Positions 38,270 to 46,186 of a DNA stretch of 46,187 bases are shown here, in pieces. This DNA comes from DATBHZ01 sp036557185. Lineage in GTDB: Bacteria > Actinomycetota > Acidimicrobiia > IMCC26256 > JAENVU01. The notes beneath the pieces were generated by a model. It was not told the DNA's origin. It worked only from the letters and a program-made list of their open reading frames with translations, and did no database searches. The number at the start of each line of letters is the position of its first letter. Positions within the stretch are counted from its first letter, which is position 1. The translations under genes and the position numbers were made by a program. The DNA lies in contig DATBHZ010000007.1 of the NCBI GenBank assembly GCA_036557185.1, forward strand, positions 1 through 46,187, given 5' to 3'.

Positions 38270-39877
38270 ATGTCGGTCGACAGCTCCGAGAGCTCGTGGT
38301 GGCAGGAAGGCGTCCTGTACCAGATCTATCCGCGGTCGTACATGGACACGAACGGCGACGGCGTCGGAGACGTTCGCGGCGTCACGCGGCGGTTGGACCA
38401 TCTGCAGTGGCTCGGCGTACGCGGCATCTGGCTCAGCCCGGTCACCGTCTCACCGAACGCGGACTACGGCTACGACGTCGCGGACTACTGCGACGTCGAC
38501 CCGACGCTCGGGACGTTGGCCGACGTCGACGAGCTGATTGCCGAGGCAGCGGCCCGCGGTATCCGCGTCTTGCTCGACCTCGTGCCGAACCACACGAGCA
38601 CCGAGCATCCGTGGTTTCGCGAATCCCGGTCCTCGCGCGACAACCCGAAGCGCGACTGGTACGTCTGGCGCGATCCCAAGACCGACGGGTCCCTGCCGAA
38701 CAACTGGGTCGGGAGCTTCGGGGGCCCGGCGTGGACGCTGGACGAGACGACCGGCCAGTACTACCTGCACAACTTCCTTCCCTCGCAGGCCGACCTCAAT
38801 TGGTGGAACGAGGACGTGCGCGATGCGTTCGACGACATCCTCCGCTTCTGGTTCGACCGCGGGGTCGCGGGCTTCCGGGTCGACGTCGCGCACATGATCG
38901 TGAAGGACAAGCAGCTCCGCGACAATCCGCCTGCGACGCGTGATGATCCCTTCCTCGAGCAGGTGCGCGGCCAGCGGCCGGTCTACAGCGAGTGCCGTCC
39001 CGAGGTGCACGACGTGCATCGCCGGCTACGCGCGGTGGCCGACTCGTACGATCCGCCGCGGATCCTCGTCGGCGAGACGTTCCTGCCCCACGTCGACGAC
39101 GTCCTCGCGTTCTACGGCAAGGGCGACGAGCTGAACCTCGCGTTCAACATCCCGTTCGTGCACGCGCCGCTCGCCCCGGAGCCGATGCGCGAGCTCATCG
39201 AGCGCACCGAGGCGGGCATGCCCGAGGGCTGCACACCGGTCTGGGTGGGCAGCAACCACGACGTGCCGCGGTTCCCGACGCGGTGGGCCGGGGGTGACCC
39301 GGCGCTCGCGCGCTGCGCGCTGATGCTGTTGCTCTGCCTCCGGGGAGCGATCTTCCTCTTCGAAGGCGACGAGCTCGGCATGGTCGACACTCCCATCCCG
39401 CAGGAGGAGCTGCGCGACCCGGTCGGCATCCGGTTCTACCCCGTGTACGGGCGCGACCCCGAGCGAACACCGATGCAGTGGGCCGACGTGCCCGGCGCAG
39501 GATTCACCGAGCCCGGCGTGGAGCCGTGGCTCCGGTTCGGTGACCTGTCCTGCAACGTGGAGGATCAGCGGCGCGATCCGGGGTCGTTCCTCTCCCTCTG
39601 CCGTGACCTCATCGGATTGCGCGACGCGCTCCCCGACCTTCGGTTGGGCGCGTACGCGCCGATCGACGCGCCGGAGGGCATGCTCGCGTTTCGGCGCGGC
39701 GATCGAACGGTGGTCGCGCTCATGATCACGGCGGACGCCGGCGCGCTCGAGGGGGTCACGGGCAGCATCCGTGTGTGCACGAACCGGGATCGTGACGGCG
39801 AGCGCGCCGAGGGCACGCTCGAGCTCAGGCGCGGCGAAGGGGCGGTGCTGCTGCTCGATCCGCAGCTGCCCGGTTAG
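38270..39877 (+). CDS. GH13 alpha-glucosidase / oligo-1,6-glucosidase-like
   Basis: 535 residues. The TIM barrel of family GH13 begins WWQEGVLYQIYPRSYMDTNGDGVGDVRGVTRRLDHLQWLGVRGIWLSPV. The catalytic triad is visible: D205 in GFRVDVAHM (nucleophile), E269 in LVGETFL (acid/base) and D331 in GSNHDVPRF. LLDLVPNHTSTEHPWF is conserved region I and the QADLNWW block is typical of exo-acting alpha-glucosidases. The C-terminal 90 residues form the usual beta domain. It hydrolyses terminal alpha-glucosidic bonds of oligosaccharides in the cytoplasm. No sugar transporter or regulator is adjacent. Confidence 0.88.
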   Translation: MSVDSSESSWWQEGVLYQIYPRSYMDTNGDGVGDVRGVTRRLDHLQWLGVRGIWLSPVTVSPNADYGYDVADYCDVDPTLGTLADVDELIAEAAARGIRVLLDLVPNHTSTEHPWFRESRSSRDNPKRDWYVWRDPKTDGSLPNNWVGSFGGPAWTLDETTGQYYLHNFLPSQADLNWWNEDVRDAFDDILRFWFDRGVAGFRVDVAHMIVKDKQLRDNPPATRDDPFLEQVRGQRPVYSECRPEVHDVHRRLRAVADSYDPPRILVGETFLPHVDDVLAFYGKGDELNLAFNIPFVHAPLAPEPMRELIERTEAGMPEGCTPVWVGSNHDVPRFPTRWAGGDPALARCALMLLLCLRGAIFLFEGDELGMVDTPIPQEELRDPVGIRFYPVYGRDPERTPMQWADVPGAGFTEPGVEPWLRFGDLSCNVEDQRRDPGSFLSLCRDLIGLRDALPDLRLGAYAPIDAPEGMLAFRRGDRTVVALMITADAGALEGVTGSIRVCTNRDRDGERAEGTLELRRGEGAVLLLDPQLPG

Positions 39878-40890
39878 CCGTCGTGTGAAGCCGTCCAGGC
39901 CAGGAGCTCGTCTGCAGGGAGCGCGTTCACGACGCGGTCTCGCGTGATCCCGGTCTCTGCCACGCGGGTGCATCCGTAGGGGTGCCACGAGAGCTGACCG
40001 GGTGCGTGCGCGTCGGTGTCGATCGAGATCTTGCAGCCCATCTCGTCGACGAGCGCGAGGAGCCGTCGCGGAGGATCGAGCCGCTCCGGTCGGCAGTTGA
40101 CCTCGACGGCCGTGTCGAACTCTGCGCATGCCGCGAACACGAGCTCGGCGTCGAACGTGCTCTCCTTGCGGCCACGGCCCTTGATCAGCCGTCCGGTGCA
40201 GTGCCCGAGGATGTCGACGTGCGGGTTGGACACCGCGCCGATCATCCTGGCGGTCATCGCCCGCTCCTCCATGCGCAGCTCGGAGTGCGAGCTCGCGACC
40301 ACGACGTCTAGCTCTGCGAGCAGCTCGTCCTCCTGGTCGAGGGAGCCGTCGTCGAGGATGTCCACCTCGATCCCGGTGAGGACGCGGAACGGTGCCAGCT
40401 CTTCGTTGAGCGCGGCGAGGATGTCGAGCTGCTCGCGAAGCCGCTCGGCAGACAAGCCGTGCGCGATCGAGAGCCTCGGCGAGTGATCCGTGAGCGCGAT
40501 GTACTCGTGGCCGAGCTCCATGGCGGTGCGCGCCATGGTCTCGATGGGCGAGCCGCCGTCGGACCAGTTCGAATGCAGGTGCAGGTCGCCGCGCAACCAC
40601 TGCCGGACCTCGCTCGCAGCCTCGTCGACCGTTTCGGCCGAGTCGAGCTCGAGCCGCTCCAGGTAGGAGGGGGTCTTGCCCTCGAGCGCCTCCGTGATCA
40701 CGCGGGCCGTGGTGTCGCCGACCCCGGGGAGCTCCCGGAGACGACCCTGCTCAGCGAGCGCTCGCAGCGCATCGGGCCCCTGCTCACCGACGACGCCGGA
40801 GGCCTTGCGGAACGCGTCCACCTTGTAGGTGGGTGCCTGCTGCTGCTCGAGCAGGAAGGCGATCCGCTCGAGGGCGGCCAACGGCTCCAT
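39874..40890 (-). CDS. PHP-domain phosphoesterase with N-terminal helix-hairpin-helix (PolX-like without polymerase)
   Basis: 338 residues from ATG 40888-40890. The first 95 residues match the 8-kDa helical and helix-hairpin-helix region of X-family polymerases (LLEQQQAPTYKVDAFRKASGVV..LRELPGVGDTTARVITEAL). The polymerase palm is absent. The PHP domain follows with the metal motifs GDLHLHSNWSDGG, YIALTDHS, GIEVDIL, VVASSHS, PHVDILGH and ISIDTDAHAPGQL. PHP domains of this kind act as exonucleases or phosphatases. The upstream 108-codon extension is antisense to the SRPBCC gene and is rejected. A TACCGT -10 box sits 8 bases before the ATG. Its last codons overlap the GH13 end by 4 bases. Confidence 0.85.
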   Translation of the reverse strand: MEPLAALERIAFLLEQQQAPTYKVDAFRKASGVVGEQGPDALRALAEQGRLRELPGVGDTTARVITEALEGKTPSYLERLELDSAETVDEAASEVRQWLRGDLHLHSNWSDGGSPIETMARTAMELGHEYIALTDHSPRLSIAHGLSAERLREQLDILAALNEELAPFRVLTGIEVDILDDGSLDQEDELLAELDVVVASSHSELRMEERAMTARMIGAVSNPHVDILGHCTGRLIKGRGRKESTFDAELVFAACAEFDTAVEVNCRPERLDPPRRLLALVDEMGCKISIDTDAHAPGQLSWHPYGCTRVAETGITRDRVVNALPADELLAWTASHDG

Positions 40891-40898
40891 ACGCTTCG

Positions 40899-40904
40899 AC
40901 GGTA
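40899..40904 (-). promoter_or_regulatory. -10 box of the PHP gene (leaderless), overlapping its divergent neighbour
   Basis: Minus strand reads TACCGT, 8 bases before ATG 40890. It shares two base pairs with the rightward -10 box at 40903-40908. Confidence 0.45.
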
Positions 40905-40908
40905 CCCT
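40903..40908 (+). promoter_or_regulatory. -10 box of the SRPBCC gene at 40916 (leaderless)
   Basis: TACCCT ends 7 bases before GTG 40916. The divergent PHP -10 box overlaps it, so the two promoters cannot be occupied together. Confidence 0.5.
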
Positions 40909-40915
40909 GAGACGC

Positions 40916-41377
40916 GTGCCTGACACCGATGAGACCGTGACCGTCGAGCGGATCATTCCGGCTCCCCCCGACAAGATCTTCGACTTGCTCGCAGACCCGG
41001 CGAAGCACCGCGAGATCGATGGCTCCGGCACGGTCCGGAACTGCAAGGGCGGATCCCAGCGTTTGGCGCTCGGATCCAAGTTCGGGATGTCCATGAAGAT
41101 CGGGATCCCGTACTCGATGGTGAGCACCGTCATCGAGTTCGACGAGGACCGTCGCATCGCGTGGCAGACGTGGCCTCCGGTCAAGTTCAGCGACAAGCTG
41201 GCCGGCGGCCGCATCTGGCGCTACGAGCTCGAGCCGGTCGACGGCGGCACTCGGGTGACGGAGACCTGGGACATCTCGCAGGAGCGCGTGAAGGTGTTCG
41301 TTCGAGCCGCGCGCAACAAGACGCGCGAGAACATGGAGCAGACGCTCGCGCGCATCGAGCAGCTCGTCACGGCCTAG
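40916..41377 (+). CDS. SRPBCC-family (polyketide cyclase/dehydrase-like) protein
   Basis: 153 residues from GTG 40916. The fold is read from VTVERIIPAPPDKIFDLLADPAKHREIDGSGTV at the start, a beta sheet (YSMVSTVIEFDEDRRIAWQTWPP, RIWRYELEPVDGGTRVTETWDI) and the C-terminal helix (RAARNKTRENMEQTLARIEQLV). Such small cytoplasmic proteins bind lipids or aromatic compounds; no ligand is evident. The longer upstream frame is antisense to the PHP gene and is rejected. It is followed 12 bases later by the 506-residue protein, probably on the same transcript. Confidence 0.75.
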   Translation: MPDTDETVTVERIIPAPPDKIFDLLADPAKHREIDGSGTVRNCKGGSQRLALGSKFGMSMKIGIPYSMVSTVIEFDEDRRIAWQTWPPVKFSDKLAGGRIWRYELEPVDGGTRVTETWDISQERVKVFVRAARNKTRENMEQTLARIEQLVTA

Positions 41378-41389
41378 CGCGGGCTCGCC

Positions 41390-42910
41390 ATGCGTCGCAG
41401 CTACGCCTGTCGGCTCGAGCTCGCCGACGTATCCGGGCGCGATCCGCTCACCGCGCGGGCGGTGGCCAAGCAATGGGTCGGACGGCAATACGGCGGGTGG
41501 CCGCACGATGCCGAGGACACGTGGCACCCCGCGCCCGGCGTCACCATCCGTTGGCGGCTCCTGCACGATCCGGAACGCGACGACGAGGCCTTCGAGCTGA
41601 CATGGACGCACCCGTACGAGCGTGACGAGACGCTCTGGTGCACCACGACAATCCAGATCTCGACGACGGGTGGCACCGACGGCACGGTGTTGCTCATCGA
41701 GCAGCTGGACGCGTCGGACGCGCGCGTCTCAGAGGGCCCTCGGCTCCGGACGCAACGTCCCGAGGTCGTCCGGGAGATCGTGCAGTCGGTCGGTTGCGTC
41801 GACGGCGGTTGGACGCTCGACGCGGCTCCTCGCCGGGTCGCCGCCGATCGCGCGATGGAGCTCGACGCGTTCGTCCGGGGTGATCGGCGCCTTCCGGTCG
41901 TGCTGGTCGCGGCGGATCGCCAGAGCCGGGTACGCGCCGACGCCGACCGGTTCGCGGACGACCTCGTCGGCCTCGCACACGTCGTCGTCCTGCCGGACGA
42001 GGAATCGGTGACGGCCGTCGATCGCGAGCTCGGATCCGGACGGGGCGCGCCCGCTGGCGGCGTTCGCCTGTTGTGGCCGTCGTGGCGCTCCTCCGATCCG
42101 CCTGCAAGGCACCCGCGATGGGCGGCAGAGGACGTTGCCGGGCCGGAGGGGCCGCGACCGCGTGTGGCGGAGGCGCTCCTCGATCGTGTCGTCGACGCCG
42201 CGACACTTCACATCGAACCGATCCCGGACGTCGACCGTCTGGTCCGGCGGCGCGCCGAGACCGAGCAGCACGAGCGGCGAGCCGATCTCGAGAAGCTGCG
42301 CCGCGCCGTGGAGGACGACCGCGCGGCGGCCGAGGAGCTGATCGGCGAGTACCAGACCGAGCTGAGCCTCGCCGACGAGAACGTGCGAGACCTCGAGACG
42401 CGGCTGGAGCAGGAGCGGACGGCGCGCCTGCGCGCGGAGGAGGCGTATCTGTGGGTCGCCAGTCAGGGCTTGGCCGATCGCGGGCCCGAGGTCCCGAGCC
42501 TCCTCGCCGCGGTCCGGCTCGCAGCGGCGAGCCTGCCGCACCTCGTCGTCCTGCCCGAAGCGGAGCGCTCGGCGCGCGCATGGCAGTTCGACCGTGCCGG
42601 TCTCGTGCTCGACGACCTGCGCAAGCTCGACGCGGTCGCCGGCGACTGGGCCGCGGGCACGCTGCGTGGTGATTTCGCGACCGCGTGCCGGGAGCGCGGG
42701 CTCGATTGGGTCCGCGGCATCAGCGAGTCCGCCGAGGGGAAGCACTCCTCCGAGTACCTGCGGACCTATGACGGACGAACCATTCAGCTGGGTCCGCACC
42801 TCCGCCGCGGGGGCCGACAACTGCTCCGTATCTACTGTTACCTCGACGAGCGGGCGCATCGCGTCGTCATCGGGCACGTCGGGGGCCATCTGTCCGACCG
42901 CACCACGTGA
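41390..42910 (+). CDS. Large coiled-coil protein of unknown function
   Basis: 506 residues from ATG 41390. Four parts are visible. Residues 1-140 are a beta-rich start (YACRLELADVSGRDPLTARAVAKQWVGRQYGGWPHD). Residues about 150-260 are an alpha/beta region: RLPVVLVAADRQSRVRADADRFADDLVGLAHVVVLPDEESVTAVDREL, then GGVRLLWPSWRSSDPPARHPRW. About 290-350 is a charged coiled coil. The C-terminal 120 residues end RIYCYLDERAHRVVIGHVGGHLSDRTT. From memory, proteins with a comparable AHVVVL..GGVRLYWPG block and IGHVGxHL ending occur in other actinobacteria without assigned function. No catalytic motif, signal or membrane helix is recognised. Confidence 0.7.
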   Translation: MRRSYACRLELADVSGRDPLTARAVAKQWVGRQYGGWPHDAEDTWHPAPGVTIRWRLLHDPERDDEAFELTWTHPYERDETLWCTTTIQISTTGGTDGTVLLIEQLDASDARVSEGPRLRTQRPEVVREIVQSVGCVDGGWTLDAAPRRVAADRAMELDAFVRGDRRLPVVLVAADRQSRVRADADRFADDLVGLAHVVVLPDEESVTAVDRELGSGRGAPAGGVRLLWPSWRSSDPPARHPRWAAEDVAGPEGPRPRVAEALLDRVVDAATLHIEPIPDVDRLVRRRAETEQHERRADLEKLRRAVEDDRAAAEELIGEYQTELSLADENVRDLETRLEQERTARLRAEEAYLWVASQGLADRGPEVPSLLAAVRLAAASLPHLVVLPEAERSARAWQFDRAGLVLDDLRKLDAVAGDWAAGTLRGDFATACRERGLDWVRGISESAEGKHSSEYLRTYDGRTIQLGPHLRRGGRQLLRIYCYLDERAHRVVIGHVGGHLSDRTT

Positions 42911-42961
42911 TCACAACGCGCTCGCGTCTCGCTCCAGGTCTTCCTCCGCCGAGATGCTCCC

Positions 42962-42967
42962 TATACT
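42962..42967 (+). promoter_or_regulatory. -10 box of tRNA-Ser(GCT)
   Basis: TATACT, close to consensus, ends 11 bases before the tRNA at 42979. Confidence 0.55.
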
Positions 42968-42978
42968 CGACGCCACTC

Positions 42979-43068
42979 GGAGGGATGACTGAGTGGCCGA
43001 AAGTGCTCGCCTGCTAAGCGAGTAGGGGGTGTAGAACCTCCTCGAGGGTTCAAATCCCTCTCCCTCCG
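42979..43068 (+). tRNA. tRNA-Ser (anticodon GCT)
   Basis: 90 bases. The acceptor stem GGAGGGA pairs with TCCCTCC and the discriminator is G at 43068. The anticodon arm is CTCGC-CTGCTAA-GCGAG, giving GCT. The long variable arm is TAGGGGGTGTAGAACCTCCTC and the T arm is GAGGG-TTCAAAT-CCCTC. CCA is not encoded. Confidence 0.95.
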
Positions 43069-43112
43069 CCGCACGCTGACACGAGAGAGCGCATGAGGGA
43101 CAGGTGTCATCG

Positions 43113-43811
43113 ATGAGCGTCGGCGAGCCCGCTGGGGGACCGGCAACCGCGACACCGGTCCAGGTGCCGGAACGTGATCGGCCACACGTCGCTGCGCTCG
43201 TGGAGCTGGGCGCGGCCACGCTGGGAGAGTCGGGCGCGCACGCGATGCGCGCCCGCATCGCACCCGTCTGGAAGGGCGCACGGCTGGCAGCGCGTGCCTA
43301 CACCGTGTCCTGCACGCCCGGTGACAACCTGCCGATCCACGTCGCGGTCACGCGCGCGCCGCAAGGCTCGGCGCTCGTCATCGAGGTGGGGGACCTGCGG
43401 GAGCTCGGTTACTGGGGCGAGGTGCTGACCACCGCGGCGCAGGCACGTGGCCTGACCGGGCTGGTCATCGACGGCGGAGTGCGCGACATCGCCGCACTCG
43501 AAGCACGTGGCTTTCCGGTGTTCTGCACCACCACCGCGCTGCGAGGCACCACCAAGCAGAAGCCCGGTGCCATCGACGTCCCGATCCGTTGTGGCGGCAT
43601 GCCGGTGCACCGTGGCGACTGGATCGTCGGCGACGCCGACGGGGTGGTCGTCGTACCGGGCGACGACCTCGAAGAGGTCCTGAGCGCGGGCCGCGCCCGC
43701 GCGGAGAAGGAGCAGCGCATGTTCCGCCTGCTCGGTGAAGGCCGCACCACGCTCGATCTGCTCAGCCTCGACCCCTCGTTGGTCGACGACGGAGCCACGT
43801 TCGAGGAGTGA
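43113..43811 (+). CDS. RraA-like aldolase/decarboxylase family protein
   Basis: 232 residues from ATG 43113; GTG 43104 in frame is an alternative. The family core is GDLRELGYWGEVLTTAAQARGLTGLVIDGGVRDIAALEARGFPVFCTTTALRGTTK, with the conserved GEVLTxxA and DGGVRD motifs of class II pyruvate aldolases (4-hydroxy-4-methyl-2-oxoglutarate or 4-carboxy-4-hydroxy-2-oxoadipate aldolase, also oxaloacetate decarboxylase). The Arg and Asp of VRD bind pyruvate and metal. VHRGDWIVGDADGVVVVP closes the domain. True RraA, the RNase E regulator, is less likely given the intact catalytic motif. It is followed 16 bases later by the aldolase-like PLP enzyme. Confidence 0.8.
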   Translation: MSVGEPAGGPATATPVQVPERDRPHVAALVELGAATLGESGAHAMRARIAPVWKGARLAARAYTVSCTPGDNLPIHVAVTRAPQGSALVIEVGDLRELGYWGEVLTTAAQARGLTGLVIDGGVRDIAALEARGFPVFCTTTALRGTTKQKPGAIDVPIRCGGMPVHRGDWIVGDADGVVVVPGDDLEEVLSAGRARAEKEQRMFRLLGEGRTTLDLLSLDPSLVDDGATFEE

Positions 43812-43827
43812 GACCGCGCGCGAGCCG

Positions 43828-44856
43828 GTGGACGGCGTGAGGAGCTTCGCGTCGGACAACGCGTCCGGCGTCCACCCGAAGGTGCTCGAGGCGATCACGG
43901 CAGCGAACATCGATCACGCGCTGGCGTACGGCGACGATCCGTGGACCGAGCGCGCCGTCGAGAGCTTTCGCGAGCTGTTCGGCGCGCCGGTCGAGGTGTT
44001 GTTCGTGTGGGGCGGTACGGGAGCCAACGTCGTGGCACTCCAGACCGCGCTCCGCCCGTGGAGCGCGATCGTCTCGACCGACGTCGCACACATCAACACC
44101 GATGAGTGTGGTGCGATCGAGCGGTTCACGGGATGCAAGATCCTCGACTTCCCGCGTCCCGACGGGAAGCTCCGGCCGGGGGACGTGGTGGCCGCGCTCG
44201 CCGGCCGTGGCGACGAGCACCACGCGCAGGCCTCCGTGGTGTCCGTCACCCAGTGCACCGAGCTCGGCACCGTGTACCAGCCCGACGAGCTCGGAGCGGT
44301 CACGACGACCGCACATTCCCACGGGCTGCGCGTCCACATGGACGGCGCGCGTATCGCCAACGCCGCCGTGTCGCTCGGCGCGGATGCGCGTGAGCTTGTC
44401 GCGGGCGTCGACGTCTTGTCGTTCGGCGGGACGAAGAACGGGATGATGTACGGGGAGGCCGTCGTATTCTTCGATCCCGAGCTCGCCGAGCACGCAGCCT
44501 TCGTGCGCAAGCAGGCCGCCCAGCTGCCTTCGAAGACCCGCTTCGTCGCCGCGCAGTTCGAGGCGCTCCTCGCCGACGATCTGTGGCTGGAGAACGCGCG
44601 CAACTCGAACGCGATGGCCCGGCGCCTTCGTGACCAGGTCGCCGACCTCCCCGGCGTCGAGATCGTCCACGCCGTGGAGGCGAACGCCGTCTTCGCGAAA
44701 GTGCCCGCTGATGTCGTGCGAGCGGCTCAGGAGGAGTCGTTCTTCTGGGTCTTCGACGAGCCCAGCTCCACGGTCCGGTGGATGTGCTCCTACGACACGA
44801 CCGAGGCCGATGTCGACGCGTTCGCCGAGCTACTCCGCAAGGTCAGCGAGCAGTAA
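43828..44856 (+). CDS. ltaE: Low-specificity L-threonine aldolase-like PLP enzyme
   Basis: 342 residues from GTG 43828; GTG 43837 is also possible. A fold-type I PLP enzyme of the beta-eliminating lyase/threonine aldolase family: FASDNASGVHPKVLEAI at the start, YGDDPWTERAVESFRELFG, WGGTGANVVALQTAL, HINTDECGAIERFTGCKI, HMDGARIANAAVSLG (PLP-ring Asp/Arg) and the Schiff-base lysine K203 in LSFGGTKNGMM. These enzymes cleave threonine or other beta-hydroxy amino acids to glycine and an aldehyde. It overlaps the 2-hydroxyacid dehydrogenase gene tail-to-tail by 14 bases. Confidence 0.87.
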   Translation: MDGVRSFASDNASGVHPKVLEAITAANIDHALAYGDDPWTERAVESFRELFGAPVEVLFVWGGTGANVVALQTALRPWSAIVSTDVAHINTDECGAIERFTGCKILDFPRPDGKLRPGDVVAALAGRGDEHHAQASVVSVTQCTELGTVYQPDELGAVTTTAHSHGLRVHMDGARIANAAVSLGADARELVAGVDVLSFGGTKNGMMYGEAVVFFDPELAEHAAFVRKQAAQLPSKTRFVAAQFEALLADDLWLENARNSNAMARRLRDQVADLPGVEIVHAVEANAVFAKVPADVVRAAQEESFFWVFDEPSSTVRWMCSYDTTEADVDAFAELLRKVSEQ

Positions 44857-45799
44857 CGAGATTCTCGGGCCGCTCGCCCGAGAGGACCGTACGCACTCCC
44901 TCGCACGCGACGCGCGCCATTCTGGTGCGGGTCGCCACCGAAGCAGACCCGATGTGAGGCAGCAGCACCACGCGTGGCGCGTTGAGCAGCTGAGGATGCA
45001 CCTTCGGCTCTTCCTCGAAGACATCGATCCCGGCGGCGAAGATCGTGCCGCGCTCGAGCGCATCCACCAGCGCGGCCTCGTCGACGACCGGGCCGCGCGC
45101 GGTGTTGACGAGCACAGCGGTGGGCTTCATCGACTCGAGCTCAGCCGTGCCTATGAGGTGGCGCGTCCGGTCGTCGAGGGGTACGTGGAGGCTGACGACG
45201 TCGGCCTCGCCGAGGAGCTCGTGCAGATCCGCGACGTAGCCGGGCATCCCTGTCGGCGTGCGCGAGTGGTGCAGCACATTCATCGAGAAGCCGGCGGCGC
45301 GGCGAGCGACCGCCTGGCCGATCCTGCCGTAGCCGACCAGCCCCAAGGTCGCGCCGTGCACGTCGACGCCGAGATACTGGTTGATGCCCCACCCGTGCCA
45401 GGCTCCTGCGCGGAGATCGCGCTCGGCGTCCGACGCCAGCCTCGCTGCCGCGAGGATCAGCAGGAACGCGAGATCGGCCGTGGTCTCGTCGAGCACACCG
45501 GGTGTGTTGCACACGGCGATCCCGAGCTCGTCCGCGGCTGTGACGTCGATGTTGTCGTAGCCCACCGCCACGTTCGCGACCACTCGCAGCCTGCCACCCT
45601 GCGCGCCGGACTCGAGCACCGCGCGGTCGATGCGATCCGTGAGCAGGCACACGATCGCCTCGGAAGACCGCGCCGCGTCGCAGAGCTGCCCGTGATCGAG
45701 CGGGATGTCGTCCTCGGACGGCACGATCTCGTACCCGTCGCGCGCGAGGGGATCAAGGCCCCCCTCCGGGAGGCGACGCGTGACGACGACCCGCGGCAC
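44843..45799 (-). CDS. D-isomer-specific 2-hydroxyacid dehydrogenase (glyoxylate/hydroxypyruvate reductase-like)
   Basis: 318 residues from GTG 45797-45799. It has the Rossmann motif GATLGLVGYGRIGQAVARRAAGF for NAD(P)H, and the catalytic Arg, Glu and His in VNTARGPVVDE, GIDVFEEEP and LLPHIGSASVATR. The N-terminal part with NVAVGYDNIDVTAADELGIAVCNTPGVLDETTADLAFLLIL is typical of the GyaR/GhrB subgroup, which reduces glyoxylate or hydroxypyruvate. It starts 3 bases after the cupin stop, so the two form an operon. Confidence 0.9.
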   Translation of the reverse strand: MPRVVVTRRLPEGGLDPLARDGYEIVPSEDDIPLDHGQLCDAARSSEAIVCLLTDRIDRAVLESGAQGGRLRVVANVAVGYDNIDVTAADELGIAVCNTPGVLDETTADLAFLLILAAARLASDAERDLRAGAWHGWGINQYLGVDVHGATLGLVGYGRIGQAVARRAAGFSMNVLHHSRTPTGMPGYVADLHELLGEADVVSLHVPLDDRTRHLIGTAELESMKPTAVLVNTARGPVVDEAALVDALERGTIFAAGIDVFEEEPKVHPQLLNAPRVVLLPHIGSASVATRTRMARVACEGVRTVLSGERPENLVTAR

Positions 45800-45802
45800 C
45801 GG

Positions 45803-46186
45803 TCAGTGGGTCGTGTAGTCGACGGGACCGGCGTCGCGAACGCCGACCGCGAAGCAGAAGCAGTGGATCGGCGCGTTGTCCGTGACGGGGCGGAGGCTGT
45901 GCACCAGGTTCGGAGGGATGTGCACGAGGTCGCCCTGCGCGATCTCGCGCTCTTCGCCGTCGATCGTCATCAGGCCTCGGCCCGAGGTCACGTAGTAGAA
46001 CTCGTGCGTCGGGTGCGAGTGCGGGTCGACGAGCCCGCCGCCCGCCACCTCGAACTCGCTGACGAGCTCCAGGAAGCCGCCGTCGGTGATGTCCTTCATC
46101 TCGCGAGGGTTCACGAGCCACCACACCGGGACCGTGCCGTTGTGCTCCTCCACCGGTGCGACGTCTTCGATGGACCGGACGTCCAT
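45803..46186 (-). CDS. Cupin-domain protein
   Basis: 127 residues from ATG 46184-46186, at the very right edge. Single-domain cupin with motif 1 GGLVDPHSHPTHEFYYVTSGRG (metal ligands HxHxxxxE) and motif 2 IAQGDLVHIPPNLVHSLRPV (His). Small cupins bind a metal and act as isomerases, dioxygenases or sensors; the role here is not determined. It is upstream of and probably cotranscribed with the 2-hydroxyacid dehydrogenase gene. A longer N-terminus outside the window cannot be excluded. Confidence 0.82.
   Translation of the reverse strand: MDVRSIEDVAPVEEHNGTVPVWWLVNPREMKDITDGGFLELVSEFEVAGGGLVDPHSHPTHEFYYVTSGRGLMTIDGEEREIAQGDLVHIPPNLVHSLRPVTDNAPIHCFCFAVGVRDAGPVDYTTH

Noticed and set aside
42911..43281. 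Minus-strand frames across tRNA-Ser(GCT) (RERDLNPRGGSTPPTRLAGEHF)
   Set aside because: Antisense translation of the tRNA, with no start or homology outside it.
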